Shown: piece after piece, positions 42,488 to 50,927 of the stretch | Layout of the letters: the number at the start of each line of letters is the position of its first letter | Numbering within the stretch: the stretch's first letter is position 1 | Source: VHCN01 sp964589935 | GTDB taxonomy: Bacteria; Verrucomicrobiota; Verrucomicrobiia; Limisphaerales; VHCN01 | DNA: 64,000 nt | Reading direction: 5' to 3' | Assembly (NCBI GenBank): GCA_964589935.1 | Contig: CAZPVD010000016.1 | Span: forward strand, 1 to 64,000 | The notes under the pieces: model-generated | The model's database searches: none | The model's input: the letters and a program-made list of their open reading frames with translations, nothing else | What the model was told of the DNA's origin: nothing | Translations under genes and position numbers: made by a program

Positions 42488-43906
42488 GTGCCGCACGAAC
42501 TCCTCCAGCCGAATCCATGGATGATCCTGCCGTTCGCGGCGCTGCTCGCGACCATGGCGCTCGGACCGCTGGTCGGCGCGGGCTGGTGGACGCGGCATTA
42601 CGCGAAGGTCGCCCTCTCGCTCGCCGCGGTGACGCTCGGCTACTATTTCTTCGGCCTTCACGCGCCGCAACGGGTGCTGCACACGGCGCACGAATACATC
42701 AGCTTCATCGCGCTTATCGGCGCGCTCTACGTCGTGAGCGGCGGCATCCACATCGCGGTGAAGGGCGAAGCGACGCCGGGCGCGAACGTGGTGTTCCTCT
42801 TCGTCGGAGCGCTCGCAGCGAACGTGCTTGGCACGACGGGCGCCTCGATGCTGCTCATCCGCCCGTGGCTGCGGATGAACAAATACCGCGTCACGGCGCA
42901 CCACGTCGTGTTCTTCATCTTCCTCGTGTCGAACATCGGCGGCTGCCTCACGCCCATCGGCGATCCGCCGCTGTTCCTCGGCTACTTGAAGGGCGTGCCG
43001 TTCTGGTGGGTCGCGCAGAACTGCTGGCCGATGTGGGCGCTCGCCGTCGCGCTGCTGCTGGCGATGTTCTACGTCGTGGACCGGCGCAACTACCTGCGCG
43101 CGCCGCGCGGCGTGCGCGAGCAACTCGCCGAGCCGGCGGATGAATGGAAGTTCGAGGGCGGTGTGAACGTGTTCTTCCTCGCCGTCGTCGTCGTCGCAGT
43201 GTTCATCGAGAACCCGCCGTTCCTGCGCGAAGGGTTGATGCTCGCCGCCGCGCTCGGTTCATGGTTCGCGACGAAGAAACACATCCACGAGGCGAACCAC
43301 TTCGACTTTAACCCGATCCGCGAGGTCGCGATTTTATTCCTCGGCATCTTCGCAACAATGTTGCCCGCGCTGGACTGGCTCGGCGCGCACGCGAAACAGT
43401 TCGGCCCGGCCACGCCGGCATTTTTCTACTGGGGCACGGGAACGCTTTCGAGCGTGCTGGACAACGCGCCGACTTACTTGAGTTTCCTGAGTGCGAGTTG
43501 CGGAACAGTCATCCCAGAGGAAGTAGTGACGGGTGTGAACGAAATGGTGCAAAACGGTTTCACACCAGCGGGCGCGTTCTCGGTCGAGGTCGAACGCACC
43601 TTCAGCGCGCTGAATCACTATTTACCGGCGCAACTGGCCGCTCGAATGGTAACGCCGGAGCAAATAAAAATCGCGGCGCAAATTAGCAATCCGAGTTGCG
43701 CAAAATTCCTAGTCGCTATCAGCGTCGGCTCGGTGTTTTTCGGTGCGGCGACTTACATCGGCAACGGCCCGAACTTCATGGTCAAGGCCATCGCCGACCA
43801 GCAGAAGGTCCACATGCCGGGCTTCCTCGGCTACGTGCTGCGCTTCACGCTGCCGTTCCTGCTGCCGGTGCTCCTCGTAGTCTGGCTCGCGTTCTTCGCG
43901 CGTTGA
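42488..43906 (+). CDS. NhaD/UIT-like sodium:proton antiporter
   Basis: This 472-residue ion transporter has about 11-12 membrane helices. Family motifs include LIGALYVVSGGIHI (about 77), ANVLGTTGASMLLIRPWLR, NIGGCLTPIGDPPLFLGYLKG (about 150; motif TPIGDPPLFLGY) and TYIGNGPNFMVKAIA (near 430). It should exchange sodium or a carboxylate for protons at the inner membrane. A segment from about 43,490 to 43,710 (residues 335-408) is noticeably AT-richer than the rest and encodes a soluble-looking loop, so it may be a lineage-specific insertion. The stop is 57 nt before waaA. Confidence 0.8.
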   Translation: MPHELLQPNPWMILPFAALLATMALGPLVGAGWWTRHYAKVALSLAAVTLGYYFFGLHAPQRVLHTAHEYISFIALIGALYVVSGGIHIAVKGEATPGANVVFLFVGALAANVLGTTGASMLLIRPWLRMNKYRVTAHHVVFFIFLVSNIGGCLTPIGDPPLFLGYLKGVPFWWVAQNCWPMWALAVALLLAMFYVVDRRNYLRAPRGVREQLAEPADEWKFEGGVNVFFLAVVVVAVFIENPPFLREGLMLAAALGSWFATKKHIHEANHFDFNPIREVAILFLGIFATMLPALDWLGAHAKQFGPATPAFFYWGTGTLSSVLDNAPTYLSFLSASCGTVIPEEVVTGVNEMVQNGFTPAGAFSVEVERTFSALNHYLPAQLAARMVTPEQIKIAAQISNPSCAKFLVAISVGSVFFGAATYIGNGPNFMVKAIADQQKVHMPGFLGYVLRFTLPFLLPVLLVVWLAFFAR

Positions 43907-43963
43907 ACGGCTTTTGCGCTTTGTCTTCGGCGCGCCTTGTGTTTCAACATCCCTGCCGCCGCG

Positions 43964-45274
43964 ATGCGCACGCTCTACAACCTCCTCTTCATCGTCTTCT
44001 TCGTGCTCAGCGCGCCCTATTACTTTTGGAAGATGTGGCGGCGCGGCGGCTGGCGGCGCAACTTCGGCCAGCGCTTCGGCCGGCACAGCGGCGCTTTCAA
44101 GCAGGCGCTCACGAACCGCGACGTGATCTGGCTCCATGCCGTGAGCGTCGGCGAGGTGAACCTTTGCACGCAACTCATCGCCGCGCTCGAACCGCGCCTG
44201 CCAAACCACAAGTTCGTCGTCTCCACCACCACCACGACCGGCATGGGCGAGCTGGAGAAGAAGCTCCCCGCGCACATCGAGAAGTTCTACTACCCGGTGG
44301 ACCTGCGCGGCGCGGTGAAGCGCACGCTCGCCGCCGTGCACCCGCGCGCCGTTGTGCTCGTCGAGGCGGAAATCTGGCCGAACTTCCTCTGGCGCGTGCG
44401 CGACCGCGGCATCCCGCTCTTCCTCGTCAACGCGCGCCTCTCGCCGCGCTCGTTCCCGCGCTACAAGCGCTTTGGTTTCCTCTTCCGTAAAGTCTTCGCC
44501 TCGTTCACCGGCGTCGGCGCGCAGAACGAAACCGATGCCGCGCGCCTGCGCGAAATCGGCTGCCGGCCCGAGGCCATCCGCATCGTCGGCAACCTCAAGT
44601 TCGACGCCGCCAAGCTCGACGCGCGCCGCCTGCTCGACGTGCCCGCACTGCTCAAGCAACTCGCCGTGCCGGAGAATGCGAAGCTGCTCGTCGCCGGCAG
44701 CACGCACGCGGGCGAGGAGGCATTGCTCGCGGAAATGTTCCTGCGATTAAAGAAACAATTTCCCGACCTGTTCCTTGTGCTCGTGCCGCGCCACATGGAG
44801 CGCGGCAGTGCCGTTGGCGAGGAGTTGCGTGCATGTGGCGTGAAGTTCGCCTTCCGCAACGAGCTGACGGCGAGCCGCCAGTTCGCGCCCGGCGAGGTCG
44901 AGTGCCTGCTCGTCAACACGACCGGCGAGCTGAAATACTTTTACGAGCACGCCACGCTGATTTTCGTGGGCAAAAGCCTCACGGCGGAAGGCGGGCAGAA
45001 TCCCATCGAGCCGGGCGCGCTCGGCAAGCCGATGCTCTTCGGCCCGCACATGGAAAACTTTCCCGGCATCGCCGACGCCTTCGTGAAGGCCGGCGGCGCG
45101 GTGCAAGTGCCGGACGCGTCTGCGTTGGAAAAATCCATCGCCGAACTCCTTGCCGACGAATCGCGCCGCCGTTCGCTTGGCGAAAACGCGCTGCGCATCG
45201 TCCGCGAAAACCAGGGCGCGGTCGAACGCACCGTCGAGATGATCGTCGAGCAGGTCGCACGAAAGCACGGGTGA
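43964..45274 (+). CDS. waaA: 3-deoxy-D-manno-octulosonic acid (Kdo) transferase
   Basis: This 436-residue GT30 family enzyme transfers Kdo from CMP-Kdo to lipid A precursor. It has an N-terminal membrane anchor (MRTLYNLLFIVFFVLSAPYYF), the HAVSVGEVN motif with the catalytic Glu (about 63-71), VLVEAEIWPNF (about 128), a GSTHAGEE nucleotide loop (about 245), and a C-terminal GGQNPIEPGALGKP (about 343). The ATG at 43964 was preferred over an upstream TTG. It shows the cell makes Kdo-containing lipopolysaccharide. Confidence 0.94.
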   Translation: MRTLYNLLFIVFFVLSAPYYFWKMWRRGGWRRNFGQRFGRHSGAFKQALTNRDVIWLHAVSVGEVNLCTQLIAALEPRLPNHKFVVSTTTTTGMGELEKKLPAHIEKFYYPVDLRGAVKRTLAAVHPRAVVLVEAEIWPNFLWRVRDRGIPLFLVNARLSPRSFPRYKRFGFLFRKVFASFTGVGAQNETDAARLREIGCRPEAIRIVGNLKFDAAKLDARRLLDVPALLKQLAVPENAKLLVAGSTHAGEEALLAEMFLRLKKQFPDLFLVLVPRHMERGSAVGEELRACGVKFAFRNELTASRQFAPGEVECLLVNTTGELKYFYEHATLIFVGKSLTAEGGQNPIEPGALGKPMLFGPHMENFPGIADAFVKAGGAVQVPDASALEKSIAELLADESRRRSLGENALRIVRENQGAVERTVEMIVEQVARKHG

Positions 45275-45337
45275 TTCGGGCGTTTGCTTGAAGCAAGACT
45301 TGCCTCGGCCCGTCCGTTCGCCTAAGACAGCCGCCTC

Positions 45338-47371
45338 ATGAACACGCCCCGCATCCTGCTCGCGCTCACGCTCGCCACGTTTACCGTCCGTGCCGACGGT
45401 CCGGCCGATAATGACCCAGACAAGGTCAAGCGTGTGCCGCCGCCGGGCGTGAAGATCGCCGACGACGCGCGCGCGGAGCTGACGGCGGGTGTCGCCGTGC
45501 TGGGCAAGGAGATTGACGCCTTGAAGAACTCGCTCAAGGGCAAGCCTGAGTTGCTCGAACTCCTGCCCGACGTGCAGATTTTTCACAAAGCTGTGGACTG
45601 GGCGCTGCGGCACGATGAGTTTTTCAACTCGAATCAAGTTTCCGTCGCGCGTAATTTCCTCAAGCAAGGCGGCGAGCGCGCCGCCGCGTTGCGCGACGGC
45701 AAGTCGCCGTGGACGACACAGACCGGCCTCGTCGCGCGCGGCTACCTCTCGAAGATTGACGGCTCGGTGCAGCCTTACGGACTCGCGATTCCCGCGTCGT
45801 ATGCGCCGGGGCCGTCGCAGCCGTATCGGCTCGACTTCTGGATTCACGGGCGCGGCGAGACGTTGAGCGAACTCGCCTTCATTGACGGCGTGCAGAAAAA
45901 TCCCGGCCCCTTCACGCCGCCGGGCGCGATCGTGCTCCAGCTCTACGGACGCTACTGCTGCGCGAACAAGCTCGCGGGCGAAGTGGACCTGTTCGAGGCG
46001 CTCGACCACGCGAAGAAGTATTACTTCATTGACGACAACCGCGTCGTCGTGCGCGGCTTCTCGATGGGCGGCGCGGGCTGCTGGCAGTTTGCGGTGCATT
46101 TCCCCGGAGTGTTCTGCGCCGCGGCGCCGGGCGCGGGCTTCAGCGAGACAGCGGACTTCTTGAAAGTTTTCCAGAAGGAAACGGTGCAGCCGACGTGGTT
46201 CGAGAAAAAGCTCTGGCACATCTACGATTGCACGGATTACGCGGTGAACCTCTTCAACCTCCCGACCGTGGCCTACAGCGGCGAAATTGATTCGCAGAAA
46301 CAAGCCGCCGACATGATGGAGAAGGCGCTCGCCGCCGAGGGCTTGAAACTCACGCACATCATCGGGCCGAAGACCGGCCACAGCTACGAGAAGAACGCGA
46401 AGGTCGAGGTGAGCCGCCGCATTGATGCCATCGCTATGCAAGGCCGCGACGTTTTTCCAGAGCACGTGATCTTCACGACGTGGACGCTGCGTTACAATCA
46501 ATCGCATTGGGTCACGGTGGATGGCATGGAGCAGCATTGGGAACGCGCGCGCGTGGACGCGGGCTTTGATCTCGAAGGTTTCAAGATCGTGACGAAAAAT
46601 GTTTCTGCGCTGACGCTCGCGATTCCGTCCGGCCGCTATCCGTTTCCGGTGAACAAGAAAGCGCAGGTCATTCTCGACGGCGCGAAGTTCGACGCGCCAC
46701 CGGCCGAGACGGACCGTTCGTGGACGGCGCATTTCGCGAAGAACGGAAAGAAATGGGAACTCGTCAGCGATTCCGCGTTCCGCGTTCCGAATTCCGCGTT
46801 GGCAAAGCGCCACGGTTTGCAAGGCCCGATTGACGACGCGTTCCTCGACAGCTTCCTCATGGTGCTGCCGACCGGGTCGCCGCTGAACGAAAAAGTCGGC
46901 GCGTGGACGAAGCGCGAAAGCGAGCACGCGATGGACCACTGGCGCAGGCAGTATCGCGGCGACGCGCGCGCGAAGAGCGACTCCGCCGTGACGGACGACG
47001 ACATCGCCGCGCACAACCTCGTGCTCTGGGGCGACCCGCAAAGCAACAAGCTCCTCGCGCGCATCGCGGACAAGCTGCCGGCGAAGTGGAGCACGTCAGG
47101 TGTGCAGATTGGCACGCAGACGTTCGACGCGTCGCATCACGCGCCGGTGATGATCTTCCCGAATCCGCTGAACCCGAAGAAATATGTCGTGCTCAACAGC
47201 GGCTTCACCTTCCGCGAATACGACTACCTCAACAACGCGCGCCAGGTGCCCAAGCTCCCCGACTGGGCCGTGGTGGATCTGGACACGCCGCCGAATTCGC
47301 GCTGGCCCGGCAAGATCGTCGGCGCGGATTTCTTCGGCGAGCACTGGGAAGTGCTGCCGGCGAAGAGGTAG
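45338..47371 (+). CDS. Secreted alpha/beta hydrolase (esterase/peptidase-like)
   Basis: The 677-residue protein has a signal peptide (MNTPRILLALTLATFTVRA). A central alpha/beta hydrolase domain (about 140-400) contains the nucleophile elbow VRGFSMGGAG (about 240, GxSxG), an acidic residue near VAYSGEIDSQ (about 315) and a His in IGPKTGHSYEKN (about 346), giving a plausible Ser-Asp-His triad. The C-terminal 300 residues are beta-rich, as in PVC-specific prolyl-oligopeptidase-like proteins. A short in-frame TTCCGCG repeat at 46771-46800 encodes SAFRVPNSA. Substrate unknown. Confidence 0.78.
   Translation: MNTPRILLALTLATFTVRADGPADNDPDKVKRVPPPGVKIADDARAELTAGVAVLGKEIDALKNSLKGKPELLELLPDVQIFHKAVDWALRHDEFFNSNQVSVARNFLKQGGERAAALRDGKSPWTTQTGLVARGYLSKIDGSVQPYGLAIPASYAPGPSQPYRLDFWIHGRGETLSELAFIDGVQKNPGPFTPPGAIVLQLYGRYCCANKLAGEVDLFEALDHAKKYYFIDDNRVVVRGFSMGGAGCWQFAVHFPGVFCAAAPGAGFSETADFLKVFQKETVQPTWFEKKLWHIYDCTDYAVNLFNLPTVAYSGEIDSQKQAADMMEKALAAEGLKLTHIIGPKTGHSYEKNAKVEVSRRIDAIAMQGRDVFPEHVIFTTWTLRYNQSHWVTVDGMEQHWERARVDAGFDLEGFKIVTKNVSALTLAIPSGRYPFPVNKKAQVILDGAKFDAPPAETDRSWTAHFAKNGKKWELVSDSAFRVPNSALAKRHGLQGPIDDAFLDSFLMVLPTGSPLNEKVGAWTKRESEHAMDHWRRQYRGDARAKSDSAVTDDDIAAHNLVLWGDPQSNKLLARIADKLPAKWSTSGVQIGTQTFDASHHAPVMIFPNPLNPKKYVVLNSGFTFREYDYLNNARQVPKLPDWAVVDLDTPPNSRWPGKIVGADFFGEHWEVLPAKR
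46771..46800 (+). repeat. In-frame TTCCGCG-type microsatellite
   Basis: Three to four imperfect units of ATTCCGCG/TTCCGAA lie inside the hydrolase gene and encode FRVPNS. Similar runs occur in intergenic regions of related genomes, to my knowledge. Here the repeat keeps the frame. Confidence 0.5.
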
Positions 47372-47461
47372 TTCGGCGGCGCGGTTCATCCGCGCTCATT
47401 CACCGGTTCGTCGGAATTCCGCATTGCCGCGCCTTGCACGGACGCCTACACTTGCCAGCGC

Positions 47462-48460
47462 ATGAAACATCAGCTCGACTTCGAGAAGCCGGTCATCGAG
47501 TTGCAGCGCAAGCTGGAGGAGCTGCGGAAACACCCGGAGAAACACTCCCTCGGCGTCAACTTCGAGAACGAGTGCCGGCTGCTCGAATCCAAGATCGAGA
47601 CGCTCAAGCGCCAGACCTACGCGAACGTCACGGCGTGGCAGCGCGTCCAGCTCGCGCGGCATCCTAAGCGCCCCTACACGCTCGACTACTGCCAGAAGAC
47701 ATTCACCGACTTCAGCGAGCTGCACGGCGACCGCCTCTACGCGGACGACCGCGCGGTGGTCGGCGGCTTTGCGAAACTCGACGGCCGCAAGGTCATGGTC
47801 ATCGGCACGCAGAAGGGCCGCGACACGAAGGAAAACATCCTCCGCAACTTCGGCTCCGCTCATCCCGAAGGCTACCGCAAGGCGCTCCGCCTCATGCGCC
47901 TCGCGGACAAGTTCGGCCTGCCCATCATCACGCTCATTGACACCGCGGGCGCGTATCCCGGCATCGGCGCCGAGGAACGCCACATCGCCGAGGCCATCGC
48001 CGTCAACCTGCGCGAGATGACGCTCCTCGAAGTGCCCGTCATCGCCGCCGTCATCGGCGAGGGCGGCTCCGGCGGCGCGCTCGGCATCGGCGTGGCCGAC
48101 CGCGTGCTCATCATGGAGAACGCCTACTACTCCGTCATCAGCCCCGAAGGCTGCGCGGCGATTCTGTGGAAGGACCGCACCGCCTCCGCAAAGGCCGCCG
48201 AGGCGTTGAAGATCACCGCGAAGAACCTGCTCGAATTCGGCCTCGTGGATGAAATCATTCCCGAACCGCTTGGTGGCGCGCACAACAACCCGGAAGCCAC
48301 CGCTGCCACGTTCAAGGCGCACCTGCTGAAACACCTTGCCGAACTCGACGCGCTCACGCCAGCCGAACGGTTGAAGAAGCGCTACGAAAAATTCCGCGCC
48401 CACGGGCACTTTCAGGAACAGCAGACGCAGCAGGTGAAGGAAGCACCTGCGGCGGCGTGA
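47462..48460 (+). CDS. accA: Acetyl-CoA carboxylase carboxyltransferase subunit alpha
   Basis: The 332-residue AccA makes malonyl-CoA together with AccD (and AccBC), none of which is in the window. The N-terminal helical region (LDFEKPVIELQRKLEEL) is followed by the crotonase-fold carboxyltransferase domain, with GGFAKLDGRKVMVIGTQKGRDTKE (about 100; motif GTQKGRDTKE), TLIDTAGAYPGIGAEER (about 160) and IGEGGSGGALGIGVADRV (about 198). It ends in a Gln/Ala tail. Length and motifs are normal. Start 91 bp after the hydrolase stop. Confidence 0.96.
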   Translation: MKHQLDFEKPVIELQRKLEELRKHPEKHSLGVNFENECRLLESKIETLKRQTYANVTAWQRVQLARHPKRPYTLDYCQKTFTDFSELHGDRLYADDRAVVGGFAKLDGRKVMVIGTQKGRDTKENILRNFGSAHPEGYRKALRLMRLADKFGLPIITLIDTAGAYPGIGAEERHIAEAIAVNLREMTLLEVPVIAAVIGEGGSGGALGIGVADRVLIMENAYYSVISPEGCAAILWKDRTASAKAAEALKITAKNLLEFGLVDEIIPEPLGGAHNNPEATAATFKAHLLKHLAELDALTPAERLKKRYEKFRAHGHFQEQQTQQVKEAPAAA

Positions 48461-48496
48461 ACTCCACTCCAAACCCCAAGCATGCTGCGGCACCGG

Positions 48497-49633
48497 CTAC
48501 GGCTTGGTCAGCCGATAGAACTTCTGCGAGCCGTTCATCGTCACCGCAACGCTGATGAAGCCGCCGTTCGTTTGAAGAATCCCGGCCACGGCACTCCACA
48601 ACGCAGACGACAAATCCGCTGCTGATTCAATCCGAAAACCCGCCACGGTGTCGGGCCATGAAATAGTCAAAGTGCTGGCCGTCACGGCGGTGGTGATGGT
48701 GGGGCCAGAGGACTGCGAAGCGCCGACGAGCGCCACGGAGTTCTGACCGCCCGCCGCGATGGCCGTCACGCCGGTCAAGCCGGTGGCAACGGTCGCCAGA
48801 CCAGCGGTGGTTTCTCCCCACGCCACGAGCGTTCCATCGTTCTTCAAGGCTAGGGTGTGATTCCCGCCGGCCGCAATGGCCACCACGTTGGTCAAGCCGG
48901 CCGGAACATTCGTTTGACCATTGAAGTTGTATCCCCATGCCACGACCGTGCCATCGCTTTTCAAGGCCGCGGTATGATAACCCCCCGCCGAGATGGCCGT
49001 CACTCCGCTCAAGCCGGCCGGAACATTCGTTTGACCATTGAAGTTGTCTCCCCACGCCACCACCGTGCCATTGCTCTTCAACGCCACGGAGTGAAGAGTC
49101 CCCGCCGCCACGGCCTTCACCCCGCTCAGGCCGGAAGGAACATTCGTTTGACCAGAGGAGTTGTCTCCCCACGGCACCACCGTGCCATCGCTCTTCAACG
49201 CCAGGGAGTGATTGCCACCGCCCGAAATATTCGTCACGCCGCTCAAGCCGGGCGGAACATTCGTTTGACCAAAGCCAAAGTTGCTGGTTCCCCACGCCAC
49301 GACCGTGCCGTCGCTCTTCAACGCGAGGGAATGATAAGCCCCCGCCGCAATGACCCGCACCCCGCTCAAGCCGGGTGGAACATTCGTTTGAGTCTCACTG
49401 TTCCTTCCCCACGCCACGACCGTGCCATCGCTCTTCAAGGCCATCATGTGCAACTCGCCGGAAGCGACGGCCGTTACGCCGCTCAAGCCGGGCGGAACAT
49501 TCGTTTGGCCAGCGCTGTTGTCTCCCCACGCCACCACGGTGGTCGCCGCGTTCGCCGTCAGCATCGCTGGCACCAGCCACAGGCTAAACGCCAGCAGGAC
49601 ACTGTTTTTGATCTGAGAGGTTATTGAGTTCAT
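48497..49633 (-). CDS. Secreted RCC1-repeat beta-propeller protein
   Basis: This 378-residue protein has a signal peptide (cut near LTANAATT) and about seven RCC1-type repeats of 39-41 residues, with the pattern GQTNVPPGLSGVxAVAAGxxHSLALKSDGTVVAWG. The DNA repeats are highly alike, with unit length 117 bp in most cases, so recent copying or gene conversion is likely. The last 90 residues are a beta-sandwich (fibronectin-like) ending in QKFYRLTKP, a tail common in verrucomicrobial secreted proteins. A binding function at the surface is expected. Confidence 0.85.
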   Translation of the reverse strand: MNSITSQIKNSVLLAFSLWLVPAMLTANAATTVVAWGDNSAGQTNVPPGLSGVTAVASGELHMMALKSDGTVVAWGRNSETQTNVPPGLSGVRVIAAGAYHSLALKSDGTVVAWGTSNFGFGQTNVPPGLSGVTNISGGGNHSLALKSDGTVVPWGDNSSGQTNVPSGLSGVKAVAAGTLHSVALKSNGTVVAWGDNFNGQTNVPAGLSGVTAISAGGYHTAALKSDGTVVAWGYNFNGQTNVPAGLTNVVAIAAGGNHTLALKNDGTLVAWGETTAGLATVATGLTGVTAIAAGGQNSVALVGASQSSGPTITTAVTASTLTISWPDTVAGFRIESAADLSSALWSAVAGILQTNGGFISVAVTMNGSQKFYRLTKP

Positions 49634-49645
49634 GGCAAGGTTCTC

Positions 49646-49765
49646 CTATCCCGTCACCGCGATGCTCGCGGGGTCGCTCCATTGGCCGAATTGCTCGTCG
49701 CCCATGAGGTAGATGGCCCGGTATTTCCACAGCGGGGCTTGGCGGGTTGAAGGCTGGAAGTTGAC
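49646..49765 (-). pseudogene. C-terminal remnant of a verrucomicrobial secreted protein
   Basis: Thirty-nine in-frame codons end at the stop 49646-49648 and read APLWKYRAIYLMGDEQFGQW then SDPASIAVTG. This is a characteristic tail of large verrucomicrobial proteins. Three codons further upstream a TGA (49775-49777) closes the frame and no start precedes it, so only the end of a former gene remains. Confidence 0.65.
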
Positions 49766-49805
49766 CGAATGTGGTCAAAAAGAGCCATTTGTCGTAAGTA
49801 GCGTG

Positions 49806-50015
49806 TTTTCAGGATTGTAAGTGGGGTTTCCGTGAAGGGGAATGGCACTTTTAATCTCGGAAGCGAGGCCTCCGCGAAGGAAGGCGTGGCTTTTAACTTT
49901 GGAAACGGCCCTTGGGCAGACGGCAAGGCCTCTTTGAATCCTCAAAGCGGCGACCCGGTGAGGCGGACGAGGACTTTTAAGATTGGAAGAACGATCATCA
50001 GCGCGCGGAGTGCGG
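49806..50015. repeat. Imperfect 42-bp tandem repeat, five units
   Basis: A CTTTTAA-like core recurs at 49848, 49890, 49932 (CTTTGAA) and 49974, exactly 42 bp apart. A weaker copy, TTTTCAG, is at 49806. Each unit also has a G/C-rich half. Forty-two bases equal 14 codons, and all plus-strand and minus-strand reading frames show a 14-residue period (for example GTFNLGSEASAKEG then VAFNFGNGPWADGK). No start codon and RBS make a convincing gene. The units are too degenerate and the spacing too short for CRISPR. Confidence 0.6.
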
Positions 50016-50211
50016 AACTCGAAATGTGGACAGGACACTTCACATGTAGTGTTTCTCTCTGGGAACATAAGAGAGTGTCAATACGAGATTCACGGGATGA
50101 GTGTCAAGCCTGCAATTGACGTTTTCAAATTCGCGGCGGTGTTGAAGCCGGAACCTTTGTTGCGCTGATGCCGTTCTTGCCATCGCTCCCATCTCACGCC
50201 ACACTGCCGTC
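50016..50211. other. Gap before hicB
   Basis: No gene is recognised in these 200 bases. They are AT-richer than average and should contain the hicBA promoter. The HicB ATG is at 50212. Confidence 0.4.
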
Positions 50212-50418
50212 ATGAATCTGCAAGTTGAAACTGAACGGGAGGCCGACGGACGCTGGCTCGCGGAAGTCCCGGAGCTGCCCGGAGTGATGGCTTACGGAAC
50301 GGCGCGCGCCGAGGCCGTGGCGCGCGCGGAGGCGCTCGCGTTGCGCGTGCTGGCGGACCGCCTGGAGCATGGCGAGCCGGTGCCGGAGATGAGCAACGTC
50401 TTTTCGGTCACCGCATGA
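50212..50418 (+). CDS. HicB-like antitoxin (UPF0150)
   Basis: The 68-residue protein has the partial RNase-H-like HicB fold: LQVETEREADGRWLAEVPEL (residues 3-22; motif GRWLAEVPELPG), GVMAYGTARAEAVARAEALAL and a final strand. It lacks a C-terminal DNA-binding domain, so it is the short antitoxin form. Its stop overlaps the next start by ATGA (50415-50418). HicB proteins bind and silence HicA. Confidence 0.8.
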   Translation: MNLQVETEREADGRWLAEVPELPGVMAYGTARAEAVARAEALALRVLADRLEHGEPVPEMSNVFSVTA

Positions 50419-50630
50419 GCCAATGGCCAAGCTCCAAGAGCCGGCGCGTTTTGGCGGCCTTGCTGCGCATCGGTTGGAGCATCAAGCGGGAGCGCGGCAT
50501 TTCCCATCGCATCCTCGCGCGACCCGGCTGGCCTGATTTTGTATTTGCCTTTCACGACAGGGAAGAGATTGGGCCGCGAATGCTGGCGCGCATCGCCAAA
50601 CACACGGGGCTGAAGCCGGAGGACATTTAA
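50415..50630 (+). CDS. HicA-like mRNA interferase toxin
   Basis: The 71-residue protein has a dsRBD-like HicA fold: SSKSRRVLAALLRIGWSIKR (residues 6-25), then the key histidine in RGISHRILARPG (about 30), replacing the common GSHHIF, and FAFHDREEIGPRMLARIAKHTGL. HicA cleaves mRNA when free of HicB. It overlaps hicB by 4 nt, antitoxin first. The stop is 9 bp before the manA-start remnant. Whether the Ser-His variant is active is untested. Confidence 0.77.
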   Translation: MSQWPSSKSRRVLAALLRIGWSIKRERGISHRILARPGWPDFVFAFHDREEIGPRMLARIAKHTGLKPEDI

Positions 50631-50639
50631 GGTTTTTCC

Positions 50640-50738
50640 ATGCTCTACCCTCTGACGTTTCATCCGATCTTCAAGGAGCGCGTCTGGGGCGGGCGGCGGA
50701 CGCACGCAATATTCGACATCCGCTCCGCTTCACGCTAG
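50640..50738 (+). pseudogene. Truncated, diverged copy of the manA start
   Basis: From the ATG at 50640 it reads MLYPLTFHPIFKERVWGGR, matching the ManA start at 51315 in 18 of 19 residues, and then diverges and stops at 50736. The DNA match is about 52 of 56 bases, with all four differences at third codon positions. It is therefore a related allele, not a fresh copy. Confidence 0.85.
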
Positions 50739-50747
50739 CCTCCCGTC

Positions 50748-50927
50748 ATGGAATCGAAGGTCATCGTCGAGCGCAAACGCGCGCACCGTGCCGCAGAAGC
50801 CAGGACCGCGGCGTCCATTGCAAGGCAGATGGCATCGCACCGTTTTTTTGGCATGCACGCCAAGACCCATCGCTCCGTCGCCGCGGTCATGAAGCAGTTG
50901 CGTGGAACGCCCCGTCATGCTGTTTGA
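50748..50927 (+). CDS. Small antitoxin-like protein upstream of PIN toxin
   Basis: The 59-residue basic protein (MESKVIVERKRAHRAAEART and onward, ending KQLRGTPRHAV) has no named domain that I can place. It directly precedes and overlaps the PIN-domain gene by 11 nt (50917-50927), the usual place of a VapB-type antitoxin. It is rich in Ala, Arg and His, and helical. The ATG at 50748 follows a TCCCGTC stretch with no strong RBS. Antitoxin role is by position only. Confidence 0.55.
   Translation: MESKVIVERKRAHRAAEARTAASIARQMASHRFFGMHAKTHRSVAAVMKQLRGTPRHAV

Noticed and set aside
44747..47041. Minus-strand open frame of about 760 codons
   Set aside because: It is antisense to waaA and the secreted hydrolase, with biased composition and no motif; a GC-driven shadow frame.
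49806..50015. CRISPR array
   Set aside because: The repeat unit is degenerate throughout, without constant repeats and unique spacers, and there are no cas genes.
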